A stretch of DNA of 64,000 nucleotides, taken from Alcaligenes sp. SORT26. GTDB taxonomy: Bacteria; Pseudomonadota; Gammaproteobacteria; Burkholderiales; Burkholderiaceae_B. The stretch covers positions 1,550,001-1,614,000 of the forward strand of contig NZ_CP070975.1 in NCBI RefSeq assembly GCF_017377875.1. The letters run 5' to 3'. Numbering within the stretch: the stretch's first letter is position 1; each line of letters opens with the position of its first letter. The position numbers and the translations under genes were made by a program. Positions 1-8,934 of this stretch are shown piece after piece. The notes under the pieces were generated by a model. That model saw nothing but the letters and a program-made list of their open reading frames with translations. It was not told the origin of the DNA and made no database searches.

Positions 1-1
1 C

Positions 2-406
2 CGACTGGGCAATGCCAAGATCGAAGGTAGTTACTATCAGGCGCTGAAAAGTGGCTATGGCGCAACCGCCGTACTGGATCTGAGCTACCGTCTCTGGAAC
101 GATCAGGACAGCAGCTTCTCCCTAGGCGCTGAACTGAAATGGTCCAACGAAAAAGCCATGCGCACTTACTTTGGTGTGAAGTCGCACGAAGCGGCAGCCA
201 GCAATGGTCAACTGCGCAGCTACCGTCCTGATGCAGGCCTGCGCTCCTACGCGCTGTACGGCCAGTACACCCACAAGCTCAGCGAAAGCTGGTCCCTGCA
301 AGGCGTGCTGGGTGTGAACACGCTGGGTGAAGAAGCCAAAGACAGCCCGCTGGTCGAGAAAAACAGCAGCGTCTTTGGTGGCGTAGGCTTGGGCTACAGC
401 TTCTAA
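2..406 (+). CDS. MipA/OmpV family outer membrane protein (C-terminal part)
   Basis: Only the last 134 codons are present; the gene begins before the window. The fragment shows alternating polar/hydrophobic stretches typical of outer membrane beta-strands and ends in an aromatic residue (GLGYSF), the usual signal for beta-barrel assembly by the BAM complex. Similarity by eye is to the MipA/OmpV family (scaffolding of murein synthesis enzymes, or porin-like role). The frame is open from base 2 to the TAA at 404-406. It converges on the SUI1-like gene with three bases between the stops. Family assignment rests on the C-terminal strand pattern and is moderate. Confidence 0.7.
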   Translation, partial: RLGNAKIEGSYYQALKSGYGATAVLDLSYRLWNDQDSSFSLGAELKWSNEKAMRTYFGVKSHEAAASNGQLRSYRPDAGLRSYALYGQYTHKLSESWSLQGVLGVNTLGEEAKDSPLVEKNSSVFGGVGLGYSF

Positions 407-409
407 AGC

Positions 410-787
410 CTAGGGTCTGCCAACCCGCTTGACCGTCAAGCCGTTGTGTTCCAGGCGTGCCTGCACAACGGCTCGATGATCACCCTGAATCTCCAGCGTT
501 CCTTCTTTTAGCGTCCCGCCCGCTCCACAGGCGTTTTTCAGCTCCTTGACCAAAGCCTTGAGCTGCTCTTCCGGCATGACCAGCCCCGCAACAACGGTCA
601 CCCCCTTCCCCTTGCGCCCCTTGGTTTCCAAGCTCAGACGCACCGGCCCTTGAGTCTGGGACAAGCTTTCCTGACGACGATTTTCCTCGCAACGGCATTG
701 GTTCTGCGGCTGCCCACAATCCGGGCACATGCGCCCTTGCTCGGTGCTGTAGACCAATCGAGACAATTGATCCGATAAGCTGGCCAT
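410..787 (-). CDS. yciH: SUI1/eIF1-like translation factor (YciH family)
   Basis: A 125-residue protein with an N-terminal zinc-ribbon-like cluster (Cys21, Cys24, Cys31, Cys33) followed by a SUI1 domain from about residue 48 to the end, including the basic KGRKGKG stretch and a GGTLKEG motif. Family members resemble eukaryotic eIF1 and influence start-codon selection on the 30S subunit; the cellular role in bacteria is not well settled. The start has an AAGGAG ribosome site nine bases upstream. It lies just downstream of the ydgA-like gene, but the terminator at 811-839 separates them. Confidence 0.85.
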   Translation of the reverse strand: MASLSDQLSRLVYSTEQGRMCPDCGQPQNQCRCEENRRQESLSQTQGPVRLSLETKGRKGKGVTVVAGLVMPEEQLKALVKELKNACGAGGTLKEGTLEIQGDHRAVVQARLEHNGLTVKRVGRP

Positions 788-810
788 GGAATCTGGCTCC
801 TTGAATAATA

Positions 811-839
811 AAAAAGCCCACCGAACTCGGTGGGCTTTA
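811..839 (-). terminator. Intrinsic terminator of the ydgA-like gene
   Basis: Reading the minus strand, a GC-rich stem (cccaccga / tcggtggg) is followed by a T-run. It sits 23 bases after the ydgA-like stop codon and before the start of the SUI1-like gene. Confidence 0.85.
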
Positions 840-861
840 CGCTGGACAAAGCCCAGACGAA

Positions 862-2316
862 TTACATCATGCCCATCAGGACCAGACCAAGCAATTGCTC
901 GGAGGTAAAGCGTTGGCCGTTGATGTCGAACACGCGGTCCTTGCCGTCGTACTTGATGGCAGTCGACACACCGTTTTCGTCATTCTTGAGCATCTTGGAC
1001 TCAGCGTAAGGAGCCACAGCCGCATCCAGAATCATGTCCAGCATGGCGGCATTGCCTTCCTCAGCCGACATACCTTCAGCCTTGTCCATTTCGGTAGCCA
1101 GGTCACGCAGCATGGGCTTGGAAATCAACACATCCAGTTGAGCGGCAGGAATCGCTTCCACCCACAACTCTGGGCTTTCTTTCAGCTCTTGAAGGCTGGC
1201 GTTAGGCTTCTGGAAATCCATGCGCAAGGTCGCTTTGGACTCACCAGCCGCGGTGTACCAACGCAGTGGCTCAACGCGCAGAACAGGCTTGTTCTCCAGT
1301 GCTTGCAGAACCAGTTCCATCATTTTATCGGCGGTGGCCGAGTCTACGGAATCCAGATCGTTTTGCAGATTGGAATCAGAAACCAGCTTGGACAGAGCAG
1401 AAATGGCAGGAGCAGACACACGGTCAAAGCTCATGACCAGCTCAGCCGAACCCAGCTTGATCTTGTCTTCAAACACCAGATCGGACAATTGGTAGCTGAT
1501 CTTGGTATCGCTGATGGAATCTTTGGTGACAGCGTCAGAGTTCAGTGCAATCTGCTTGAAGGTAATGCCATCGGTTTCAGCGGTTTGCATCTTGATGTTA
1601 TCAACGCTCAGCTTGCCCACTTGGGTGCCGTTCACATTGATGTCACCATTTTGCTTGAAGTCCACCATAAAGTTGTCGGCTTCCAGCTTCAAGGGATCTG
1701 CGCTGATGTCATCCACAAACAACTTGGGGAAGCTGCCTGTCACAACAATATCTTTGCTCTTGCCACCGGCTTTGGTGCGCAACTGACCACCGCTGAAATC
1801 CACCTTGATTTCGTCGCCCTGGTGCTTGATGGCTTCAAAATGCATATTGGAATCGACGGCACCGTCAAAACCCACCAGGCTGTCAGCCCACAGAGGGGTC
1901 TTGTCGCCGGTCAGCTTGAACCAGCCTTCCGTGTCCTTGGTCTTGACCAGGGTGCTGTGCGACAAAGCGGCAACGGGGGTGAAGTTACCCAGTGCCAATG
2001 CCGACATGGGCAGTGGACCGTGGCTGATCTTGTCCTCGAAGGTCAACTCCAGAGGTTTCTCTTGAGCGTCAGCCGGTTTAACGGTGATGGTGTAGCGAGC
2101 GGTAGAGGAAAATACGCCACGTTGGTAGTCAACCACGTTCATGACGACCGACTCGTTCATTCCCATTTGCTGCAATTGTTCTGCGGCCAAGGTATTGAAC
2201 TCGGCCACTTTACCGGACACCAGCGCTTCTGTTTTCTTGCCGGTGTACCAGGTTGAACCACCATATACGGCCGCTAACACGACAACCAGTGTGACTAGCC
2301 CTGTACTTTTCTTCAT
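862..2316 (-). CDS. YdgA/DUF945 family protein
   Basis: A 484-residue protein with a single N-terminal hydrophobic segment (about residues 5-24, after MKKS), then a long soluble part with repeated beta-rich stretches. This is the architecture of the DUF945/YdgA family of periplasmic proteins anchored by an uncleaved signal sequence. The function of the family is not established. The length is close to the usual about 500 residues and the frame is intact. It is followed by its own terminator at 811-839. Confidence 0.8.
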   Translation of the reverse strand: MKKSTGLVTLVVVLAAVYGGSTWYTGKKTEALVSGKVAEFNTLAAEQLQQMGMNESVVMNVVDYQRGVFSSTARYTITVKPADAQEKPLELTFEDKISHGPLPMSALALGNFTPVAALSHSTLVKTKDTEGWFKLTGDKTPLWADSLVGFDGAVDSNMHFEAIKHQGDEIKVDFSGGQLRTKAGGKSKDIVVTGSFPKLFVDDISADPLKLEADNFMVDFKQNGDINVNGTQVGKLSVDNIKMQTAETDGITFKQIALNSDAVTKDSISDTKISYQLSDLVFEDKIKLGSAELVMSFDRVSAPAISALSKLVSDSNLQNDLDSVDSATADKMMELVLQALENKPVLRVEPLRWYTAAGESKATLRMDFQKPNASLQELKESPELWVEAIPAAQLDVLISKPMLRDLATEMDKAEGMSAEEGNAAMLDMILDAAVAPYAESKMLKNDENGVSTAIKYDGKDRVFDINGQRFTSEQLLGLVLMGMM

Positions 2317-2394
2317 GACTTCCCTTTTGTAGACCTACAGTCCCAACTTCAAATAGCCGACATAATACCGAAACTAAGTTTGACTGATGGTAGT

Positions 2395-3270
2395 TTATTC
2401 CCCGTAATTGTAACTATTCACATGCGTAATGCGAGCGACATCTTCTTCGCCCAGGCCCAGACGATGGGCCGCACGATAGGTTTGCTGCGCGGCATGGGCC
2501 ACCGGCATACTGGTGTGGCTGACACTGGCCAGCTCGGCCACGGTGTTCAAATCCTTCAACATCGTGTCTACCGACGCCTTGACTTGATTGTCTTGCACGG
2601 TCATGCGGGGCACGAACAATTGCAGCAGAACCGAATCGGCCCAGCCGCCACCCAGAGCTTCATTGATTTTGGACGCATCCACACCATTGTCATTGGCCAA
2701 GCTCAGCGCCTCGGCAATCGCGGTCAAGGTCGTCGCTACAATCGTCTGGTTGCATAACTTTGTTACTTGGCCAGCCCCTACCGCGCCCATCAAGGTGACG
2801 CGTTGCGAATACGCTGCCAGTACCGGGCGGACCTGATCCAACTGCGCCGCCTGCCCACCGACCATGATGGCCAGAGTACCCTGCTCGGCTCCACCTACCC
2901 CACCAGATACCGGCGCATCCAGCCAATGAGCTCCACACCGTTGTTGCAGTTGCGCCGCCATATCGCGAGTCGCCTGCGGCGGGATCGAAGAATGGTCCAC
3001 CACAATACGCAAGGCTCCCGGCACACTGGCCAGACCTTGCTCGCCCAAAACAGTATCGTGCACCGCCTGAGCATCGAACACGCACAGGAATACGGCTTCA
3101 CATTGCTGGGCCATTTGCGCTGGAGTATCACACCAGCTTGCTCCTGCTTCTAATAAGGCAAGCGCCTTGTCTTTGGAGCGATTCCAGATACTGACCTGAT
3201 GACCCGCCCCCAACAAGCGACGCACCATCGGTTGACCCATACGACCCAAGCCACAAAAACCAATCTTCAT
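2395..3270 (-). CDS. NAD(P)-dependent beta-hydroxyacid dehydrogenase (3-hydroxyisobutyrate / tartronate semialdehyde reductase family)
   Basis: A 291-residue Rossmann enzyme. Residues 5-12 form the dinucleotide motif (FCGLGRMG), residues 118-131 the substrate-binding DAPVSGGVGGAEQG signature, and Lys171 with Asn174 (GQVTKLCNQ) the catalytic pair of the family. Members oxidise or reduce short beta-hydroxy acids such as 3-hydroxyisobutyrate, tartronate semialdehyde or glyoxylate; the substrate cannot be fixed from sequence. mmsA, which would use methylmalonate semialdehyde from valine, lies 55 kb away and is not linked. It follows maiA but a terminator lies between them. Confidence 0.85.
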   Translation of the reverse strand: MKIGFCGLGRMGQPMVRRLLGAGHQVSIWNRSKDKALALLEAGASWCDTPAQMAQQCEAVFLCVFDAQAVHDTVLGEQGLASVPGALRIVVDHSSIPPQATRDMAAQLQQRCGAHWLDAPVSGGVGGAEQGTLAIMVGGQAAQLDQVRPVLAAYSQRVTLMGAVGAGQVTKLCNQTIVATTLTAIAEALSLANDNGVDASKINEALGGGWADSVLLQLFVPRMTVQDNQVKASVDTMLKDLNTVAELASVSHTSMPVAHAAQQTYRAAHRLGLGEEDVARITHVNSYNYGE

Positions 3271-3318
3271 GTTTTGTCCTTTACGCCTCCAGGCCGCCGC
3301 TTTAACGGCGATGAGGCA

Positions 3319-3344
3319 AGAAAAACCCGCCTGTCAGGCGGGTG
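3319..3344 (-). terminator. Intrinsic terminator downstream of maiA
   Basis: On the minus strand the stem acccgcc / ggcgggt is followed by TTTTTC. It lies 43 bases after the maiA stop codon and 49 bases before the start of the dehydrogenase gene. Confidence 0.8.
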
Positions 3345-3386
3345 GATTCCGGCTAGCCCCGCTTCGGGCCGCCCTCACGCTGGGCG

Positions 3387-4034
3387 TCAGGCCGCATCAG
3401 GCTGGCGGTCGGGAGCAGCTTCTTGAAACGCGGAGAGTTCCAGACATTTTTCTTCCACCGCCAACAGGCGAGGAAAAGCCGTCAGGTCGATCTCGAAGCG
3501 ACGCGCATTGAACATCTGGGGAATCAGGCAGATCTCGGCAATACCGGGCGTATCACCAAAGATAAAATGCTGATCTCTCTTGCCATGACGCTGCACCAAC
3601 GCTTCCAAGCCTTCCAGCCCCACCTTGACCCAGTGGCGATACCACTGGTTGCGGGCGTCTTCCTCAGCATGCAATTCGTTCTTCAAATACTGCAAGACAC
3701 GCAGATTATTCAAAGGATGAATATCACACGCCACGGTTTGCGCCATGGAGCGTGCCCAGGCACGTTCAGCCGAGGCTTTGGGCAACAAAGGCAGCTCGGG
3801 ATAGCGTTCGTCCAGATACTCCAGAATGGCCAGGGACTGGGTGATTATCAAACCATCATCATCCAGAGCGGGAAGCAATTGCACGGGATTGACCTGTACA
3901 TACTCTGGCTGATGCTGCTGGCCGCCGTCTTTCAGCAGATGGACGGGTTTGATCTGATAGTCCAGACCCTTGAGGTTCAAACCAATCCGCACCCGGTAAG
4001 CGGCGGAACTGCGAAAGTAGCTATACAGAATCAT
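3387..4034 (-). CDS. maiA: Maleylacetoacetate isomerase (zeta-class glutathione transferase)
   Basis: A 215-residue protein with an N-terminal thioredoxin-like GST domain (to about residue 82) and a C-terminal helical domain. The N-terminus MILYSYFRSSAAYRVRIGLN carries the zeta-class active-site serine pair (Ser9, Ser10), and NPVQLLPAL and QSLAILEYL form the glutathione site. The enzyme uses glutathione to isomerise maleylacetoacetate to fumarylacetoacetate in tyrosine and homogentisate degradation. The usual partner genes (homogentisate dioxygenase, fumarylacetoacetase) are not in this window, so maleylpyruvate isomerase activity is an alternative. Confidence 0.82.
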   Translation of the reverse strand: MILYSYFRSSAAYRVRIGLNLKGLDYQIKPVHLLKDGGQQHQPEYVQVNPVQLLPALDDDGLIITQSLAILEYLDERYPELPLLPKASAERAWARSMAQTVACDIHPLNNLRVLQYLKNELHAEEDARNQWYRHWVKVGLEGLEALVQRHGKRDQHFIFGDTPGIAEICLIPQMFNARRFEIDLTAFPRLLAVEEKCLELSAFQEAAPDRQPDAA

Positions 4035-4068
4035 CTTGTCTCCTGTCCACCCTGCAAAAATCGTTTTT

Positions 4069-5040
4069 TTATTTGTTCAGGCTTTCAATTTTGCGCGACA
4101 GCTCTCGGGGCAGCGGGAAGGCAATGTTTTCTTCCACACCATCCAGGGCTCGCACACGACCCACACCCAGTTCCTGCAAGCGTTGAATCACCTGATTGAC
4201 CAGAACTTCCGGTGCCGAAGCACCTGCCGTCACGCCAACACGCTTTTTACCCACCAGCCAGGCCGGATCAATCATTTCCGGCTTATCCAGCAAATAGGCT
4301 TCCGCCCCCTTGCGTTCGGCTACTTCGCGCAAGCGATTGGAGTTGGAGCTGTTGGTACTGCCCACCACCAGGACCAGATCGCACTGAGGTGCCATGATCT
4401 TGACCGCATCCTGCCGGTTCTGTGTGGCGTAACAGATATCGCTTTTCTTGGGTTCCACGATATTGGGAAAGCGCTCGCGCAAGGCCTGGGCCACCACGGC
4501 GGCATCATCCACGGACAACGTGGTTTGCGTCACAAAAGCCAGCTTGTCCGGGTCTACAACAGTCAGCCGAGCCACATCTTCCGGCGTTTCCACCAGGTAC
4601 ATGCCGCCATCGGCCTGCCCCAGGGTGCCCTCGACTTCAGGATGCCCCACGTGACCGATCATGATGATTTCCCGGCCTTCGGCACGCATACGCGAGACTT
4701 CAATATGCACTTTGGTGACCAGCGGGCAGGTTGCATCGAACACTTGCAAACCACGCTGTGCGGCATCATCACGCACCTGACGCGACACGCCATGCGCCGA
4801 GAAAATCACAATGGCACCCGAGGGGGCTTCGTCCAGCTCTTTAATGAAGATCGCCCCCTTGTTGCGCAGGTCTTCGACCACGTAACGGTTATGAACGATC
4901 TCGTGACGCACATAAATCGGTGCGCCATGCAATTCCAAGGCACGCTCGACAATATCAATCGCGCGATCAACCCCAGCACAGAATCCACGGGGCTGGGCCA
5001 GAACAACCTCAGCGTTCTGAACAGGAGTAACTTGGCTCAT
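4069..5040 (-). CDS. ispH: 4-hydroxy-3-methylbut-2-enyl diphosphate reductase
   Basis: This is the last enzyme of the MEP isoprenoid pathway: it reduces HMBPP to IPP and DMAPP with a [4Fe-4S] cluster. All three cluster cysteines are visible: Cys21 (PRGFCAGV), Cys105 ([11 protein letters not shown]) and Cys203 ([11 protein letters not shown]); the acid/base Glu lies in [10 protein letters not shown] around 134-137. The length, 323 residues, is normal. Its ATG overlaps the stop codon of fkpB by one base (TAATG), so the pair is probably co-translated. Confidence 0.97.
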   Translation of the reverse strand: MSQVTPVQNAEVVLAQPRGFCAGVDRAIDIVERALELHGAPIYVRHEIVHNRYVVEDLRNKGAIFIKELDEAPSGAIVIFSAHGVSRQVRDDAAQRGLQVFDATCPLVTKVHIEVSRMRAEGREIIMIGHVGHPEVEGTLGQADGGMYLVETPEDVARLTVVDPDKLAFVTQTTLSVDDAAVVAQALRERFPNIVEPKKSDICYATQNRQDAVKIMAPQCDLVLVVGSTNSSNSNRLREVAERKGAEAYLLDKPEMIDPAWLVGKKRVGVTAGASAPEVLVNQVIQRLQELGVGRVRALDGVEENIAFPLPRELSRKIESLNK

Positions 5041-5516
5041 TACAGAATCCCCAAAATATGAACATCCAGGCGCAAGGCCACACCCGCCAAGGGGTGGTTG
5101 AAATCAAACAAGGCAGTCTTGTCGTCAATTTCCTTGAGCACGCCCGAGTAACGGCTGCCATTCGGGGCGGCAAACTCCACCATATCACCGGGTACGAATT
5201 CCACACCTTCAGCAGCATTGGACGCCAGCATTTCGCGAGTGATGCGCTGCAAGAGGTCAGGGTTACGGGCGCCGTAGGCATCCTCCGGGGTGATGTCGAG
5301 CTGAAAGCGCTCGTCTTCACGGTGACCCAGCAATTGCTCTTCCATGCCAGGGGCCCACTGACCATTACCCATTTGCAAGGTCGCAGGACGGCCCGTAAAG
5401 GTATCCGCAAACACAGAGCCTGCCGCCGGGCCACTGGCCAGCTCTATACGATAGTGCAAAGTCAGGTAGGAATCCTGACGGACAATTCCAAGCTCGGAAC
5501 TAGCAGAGTTACTCAC
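5040..5516 (-). CDS. fkpB: FKBP-type peptidyl-prolyl cis-trans isomerase (SlpA/FkpB type)
   Basis: A 158-residue cytoplasmic prolyl isomerase of the SlyD/SlpA group. The N-terminal FKBP part carries [11 protein letters not shown] and the motif [25 protein letters not shown]; an inserted flap follows, then the closing strands DFNHPLAG near 138-145. Proteins of this type bind unfolded chains. It is the first gene of a two-gene operon with ispH, a linkage also known in Escherichia coli, and is divergent from radC with 49 bases between starts. Confidence 0.92.
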   Translation of the reverse strand: MSNSASSELGIVRQDSYLTLHYRIELASGPAAGSVFADTFTGRPATLQMGNGQWAPGMEEQLLGHREDERFQLDITPEDAYGARNPDLLQRITREMLASNAAEGVEFVPGDMVEFAAPNGSRYSGVLKEIDDKTALFDFNHPLAGVALRLDVHILGIL

Positions 5517-5565
5517 GATCGCTCACTATAGAAAATCATTCAATTACCGCATTTTAGCGTTTCTT

Positions 5566-6237
5566 ATGGTCACATCCACATTACGCCGCCAAGGGCCCCG
5601 TGAGCGCATGTTGGCGCACGGCCCTGCTTGTCTGACCACCCCTGAACTGCTGGGGATTGTGCTGCGCACCGGTACGCGTGGGCGCAATGCTGTCGAGCTG
5701 GGCCAGATGCTGCTGGAACATTTTAACGGACTCAAGGGATTATTATCGGCCGATGCGTCTGCACTGCGTCAGCTAGACGGAATCGGCCCGGCCAAATGCA
5801 CGGAACTGTTGGTTATCCGGGAACTGCAACGACGCTGTGCCCTGGAATCACTAACCGGCCTGCCTGTCCTGAATCAGGCCGACAAGGTTCGCGAATACTG
5901 CCTGGCCCATATCGGACATTTGCCAGTGGAACACTGTCTGGCCCTGTTTCTGGATAATCAACTGCGCTTGATCTGTGCGGAAGAAATCAGCCGGGGAACC
6001 GTGAATCAGGCCTCGGTCTACCCGCGGGAGATTTTGCGTGCTGCCCTGCGCCACCATAGCTGCGCCATTATTCTCGCTCATAACCATCCTTCCGGGGCCG
6101 CCCACCCCAGCGCGTCCGACATACGGCTGACCCGTCATATCCGTCAGGCTCTGGCTTTGGTGGATATTCGTTTGCTTGATCACATCATCGTCACGCCCAG
6201 CGAAACTGTCTCCATGGCCGAACGCGGTGATCTGTAA
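5566..6237 (+). CDS. radC: RadC/YicR family JAB-domain protein
   Basis: A 223-residue protein with an N-terminal helix-hairpin-helix-like region (LRQLDGIGPAKCTELL, about 67-82) and a C-terminal JAB/MPN metalloprotease-like domain. The JAMM motif is complete: His172 and His174 (HNHPSG) and Asp185. The family is named after DNA repair, but the biochemical activity remains unclear. The gene is divergent from fkpB; the promoters must lie in the 49-base gap. Confidence 0.9.
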   Translation: MVTSTLRRQGPRERMLAHGPACLTTPELLGIVLRTGTRGRNAVELGQMLLEHFNGLKGLLSADASALRQLDGIGPAKCTELLVIRELQRRCALESLTGLPVLNQADKVREYCLAHIGHLPVEHCLALFLDNQLRLICAEEISRGTVNQASVYPREILRAALRHHSCAIILAHNHPSGAAHPSASDIRLTRHIRQALALVDIRLLDHIIVTPSETVSMAERGDL

Positions 6238-6323
6238 GCCAGAAGGGCCAGCCGGTTTTTTGATACAGTTCGGTGAGCTTCCCCGTAAAATCCAGAACAC
6301 ACCCAAGCCGAGCACGGAGCGCC

Positions 6324-7166
6324 ATGTCTGATACCGCCGTGAAGTCCTTTGTTGGACGCGTACGCGATATTCTTCACGATCTATCCCCCTCAGAACGACG
6401 TCTGGCGGAGTTCGCCCTGGACTTCCCGGGCGATCTGGCGGGCTATACCGCTTCCGAACTGTCTACCCTGGCCAATGTCTCCAACGCCACGGTTACCCGT
6501 TTCATCCGGCGCCTGGGCTATGCCAACTACGAAGCTGCCCGCAAGCAAGTACGTTCTGAAAAGAATGCGGGTTCGCCACTGCTCCTGGCGGCCACCGAGA
6601 CGGAGGCCGGACGCTCACTGGCCACACACCTGCAGCAAAGCCAGAATAATCTGGCCTCAACCTACCGGCGCATCCCCGAAGCGCTGCTACAGGAAATTGC
6701 CCAGGCTATTTTGGGCGCACGCAAAGTCTGGGTGCTCGGGTTTCGATCCAGCCACGCGCTGGCCAGCTACTTTCGCTGGCAAATGCTGCAAATCGTGCCC
6801 GAAGCCCAACTTATCCCCGGCCCCGGGGAGACCATGGGCGAGCATCTGGCAGGCATACAGGCAGACGATGTCGTGGTGATCTTTGCGCTGCGCCGTCGCG
6901 TACGCAGCATGGATCAGCTCATCGAGCAAATAGCCCAGCTCAACCCGAATGTGCTGCATATCAGCGATCAGCTCAGCCCGGAAAAAAGCGCCTGCCGCTG
7001 GACCTTGCGCTGTGATGTCCAATCGCCCGGCGTGCTGGATAACCACGTGGCCGTTATTGGTCTGTGCCATTTGATCCTCAGCCAGGTCATGGACCAGGCC
7101 GGTCCTGCCGGACGCCGCCATCTGGGTATGGTAGAAGCCTTTCACGACAGCTTTCTGGAGCTGTAG
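6324..7166 (+). CDS. MurR/RpiR family transcriptional regulator
   Basis: A 280-residue regulator. Residues 1-77 form the HTH_6 DNA-binding domain (LSPSERRLAEFAL, then SELSTLANVSNATVTRFIRRLGY), and about 115-260 a SIS sugar-isomerase-like effector domain (ARKVWVLGFRSSHALASYF). I chose ATG 6324, which has GGAG six bases upstream, over an upstream start at 6273. Such regulators sense phosphorylated or acidic metabolites. It precedes the MFS, racemase-like and MFS genes and is separated from them by a terminator and a promoter with a palindrome, so it likely controls them. Confidence 0.9.
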   Translation: MSDTAVKSFVGRVRDILHDLSPSERRLAEFALDFPGDLAGYTASELSTLANVSNATVTRFIRRLGYANYEAARKQVRSEKNAGSPLLLAATETEAGRSLATHLQQSQNNLASTYRRIPEALLQEIAQAILGARKVWVLGFRSSHALASYFRWQMLQIVPEAQLIPGPGETMGEHLAGIQADDVVVIFALRRRVRSMDQLIEQIAQLNPNVLHISDQLSPEKSACRWTLRCDVQSPGVLDNHVAVIGLCHLILSQVMDQAGPAGRRHLGMVEAFHDSFLEL

Positions 7167-7274
7167 GTCGCCCTACGGGCCCCACAAGACCGCGCAAACA
7201 ACAAGCGCAAGGGCAAGGAAACACGCTGGGGACAACATCCGGGGCAAGAACAATCGCCGCCCATTCAAGGAATC

Positions 7275-7316
7275 AAATAAGGATCATACGTAAAACGCGA
7301 TGATCCTTATTTTATT
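7275..7316 (+). terminator. Intrinsic terminator of the RpiR regulator gene
   Basis: A perfect 13-bp stem (arms 7275-7287 and 7300-7312, core aaggatcat / atgatcctt) with a 12-base loop, followed by TTTATT. It ends the regulator transcript before the promoter of the downstream transporter gene. It lies in the 311-base gap 7167-7477, which holds no gene. Confidence 0.8.
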
Positions 7317-7389
7317 AAAAAACCTTAAATATCAACAACCTGGAAAGCACCCCACCGATTCTGCAAAATCTTTCTCGTTTACCCTAGTA

Positions 7390-7418
7390 TTGAAAATATT
7401 TTTTCATATCAATAATTA
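7390..7418 (+). promoter_or_regulatory. Promoter with overlapping palindrome, probable RpiR operator
   Basis: A -35 box TTGAAA (7390-7395) and a -10 box TAATTA (7413-7418) are separated by 17 bases. The palindrome tgaaaa-tatt-ttttca occupies 7391-7406, directly between the boxes, and a third TGAAAAA half-site lies at 7420-7426. The adjacent RpiR gene makes it the likely ligand-responsive operator; this is inference. Confidence 0.5.
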
Positions 7419-7477
7419 CTGAAAAAATAATGTTGGGAGACGGACGTGCCATACACGTCCTGAAACGAGGAGAAACC

Positions 7478-8896
7478 ATGTCTAGCACCCGTCAAACCTT
7501 GCCTGCTGATGCAGAGCAGGCGCAGGCCAGTTCTACGGCCAACCATCATACGGTTCAGCAGCAATTGGAAAATTCGCTGGAAACCATTGGTGTCACCCAT
7601 TCGCACCGCAAGGTGCTGGCCCTGATTTTGCTGGGCGTGCTGTTTGACGTGCTGGAGCAAAATGCCGTGGGTCTGGTCGGCCCCCTCCTGCAGGAACACT
7701 GGGGCCTGACGCCTCGCGATGTCGGGTTTCTGAACACCCTGACCTTCGCTGCCGCTGCTCTGGGACGTCTGCTGTCCGGCTATATCGCGGATCACTATGG
7801 TCGACGCGTGATGCTGACTATCAATCTGGCTCTGTTTACCTTGGGTGCACTGATCTGCGCCCTGGCCCCCAGCTACGGGATTCTGGGCCTGGGCCGTGTG
7901 ATTGTGGGCTTTGGCCTGGGGGGCGAGATTTCCATTGCCGTCACCATGCTGGCCGAGTTCTGCTCCTCTCGTTTTCGCGGCACCGCCGTGGGCACGATTA
8001 ACGTGGCAGGCGGCGGTTTGGGCAATATGCTGGCTCCCGCTTTCGGGCTACTGGTTTTTACACTCTTTCCCGGCCCGGAAAGCTGGCGCTGGGTATTTGG
8101 CCTGCTGGTCATGCCCGCCTTCATGGTCTTGTTCTATCGCCGCTACATTCCCGAAACACCACGCTTTCTGGTGTCCCAGGGGCGTATTGAGGAAGCCAAT
8201 CAGGTTCTGAATATCCTGGCCTCGGGCAAACTGGGCCGCCATGTCGCCAATCCCTATCCGTATTTGCACAGTGGACCTCAGGCACAGAAAGCAGAGCGCG
8301 TACGTTTGAGCGAGATCTTCCAAGGTCCTCTGGCCATGCGCACTCTGGTTACCGGCATTGCGGTCTGCATGACCTACGGCGCACAACTGACGGTTCTAAC
8401 GCTGATGCCGACTCTGCTGGTAGAGCAAGGGCACTCTTTGGTGAAAAGCTATACCTTCACCATCCTGATGCAGTCCGGCAGTTTGCTGGGCGCCTTGACC
8501 GCCTCTTATCTGGGTTCCCGTGTTCCCCGCAAACGCGTGTTCACCATCGGCGCCCTGCTGGCCTGCGCCAGTGGTCTGGCCTTCGGCTTTCTCAGTTTCA
8601 ACATCTATTTAGTACTGCTGTTTGGCGCAGCCTTCCAGTTCTGCGTGCTGCTGCTGAATACGACGATCTGGATTTTCTCCCCCGAGCTGTATCCCACCCG
8701 AGTCCGTGCCTTTGGAACCGCCTTCATTCTGGCACTAGGAACGCTGGCGGGTGCATTTGTGCCCACCCTGAGCGGCTGGGTACTGGAAAGCTACGGCGTG
8801 GCAGGCATGTTCACGTTAATGGCGGGTATGTATGTCACCTTTGCCGCCGTTTTGCAGCTAGCGCCCGAAACCTTTGGCCGCCCGCTGGATACCTGA
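7478..8896 (+). CDS. MFS transporter (sugar-porter / aromatic-acid symporter type)
   Basis: A 472-residue protein of twelve predicted membrane spans. After a polar N-terminal tail of about 40 residues come the MFS loop 2-3 motif (GYIADHYGRRVM), the loop 6-7 motif RRYIPETPRFLVSQGR and, in the second half, PELYPTRVRAFG, characteristic of sugar-porter and AAHS-like carriers. ATG 7478 has GAGGAG upstream and is preferred to the start at 7430, which would lie in the probable leader. The substrate is not known. It is the first gene after the promoter at 7390. Confidence 0.85.
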   Translation: MSSTRQTLPADAEQAQASSTANHHTVQQQLENSLETIGVTHSHRKVLALILLGVLFDVLEQNAVGLVGPLLQEHWGLTPRDVGFLNTLTFAAAALGRLLSGYIADHYGRRVMLTINLALFTLGALICALAPSYGILGLGRVIVGFGLGGEISIAVTMLAEFCSSRFRGTAVGTINVAGGGLGNMLAPAFGLLVFTLFPGPESWRWVFGLLVMPAFMVLFYRRYIPETPRFLVSQGRIEEANQVLNILASGKLGRHVANPYPYLHSGPQAQKAERVRLSEIFQGPLAMRTLVTGIAVCMTYGAQLTVLTLMPTLLVEQGHSLVKSYTFTILMQSGSLLGALTASYLGSRVPRKRVFTIGALLACASGLAFGFLSFNIYLVLLFGAAFQFCVLLLNTTIWIFSPELYPTRVRAFGTAFILALGTLAGAFVPTLSGWVLESYGVAGMFTLMAGMYVTFAAVLQLAPETFGRPLDT

Positions 8897-8934
8897 TTTC
8901 ACTTGATAAGCCGTGTTTCTGCGGCCCTGTATTT

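Noticed and set aside
895-2256. Long plus-strand frame opposite the YdgA-like gene
   Set aside because: Mirror of codon bias on the opposite strand; similar shadows are opposite leuS, pyrG, eno, acs and ETF-QO.
2395-4034. maiA and the dehydrogenase as one operon
   Set aside because: A good terminator at 3319-3344 lies between them, though read-through cannot be ruled out.
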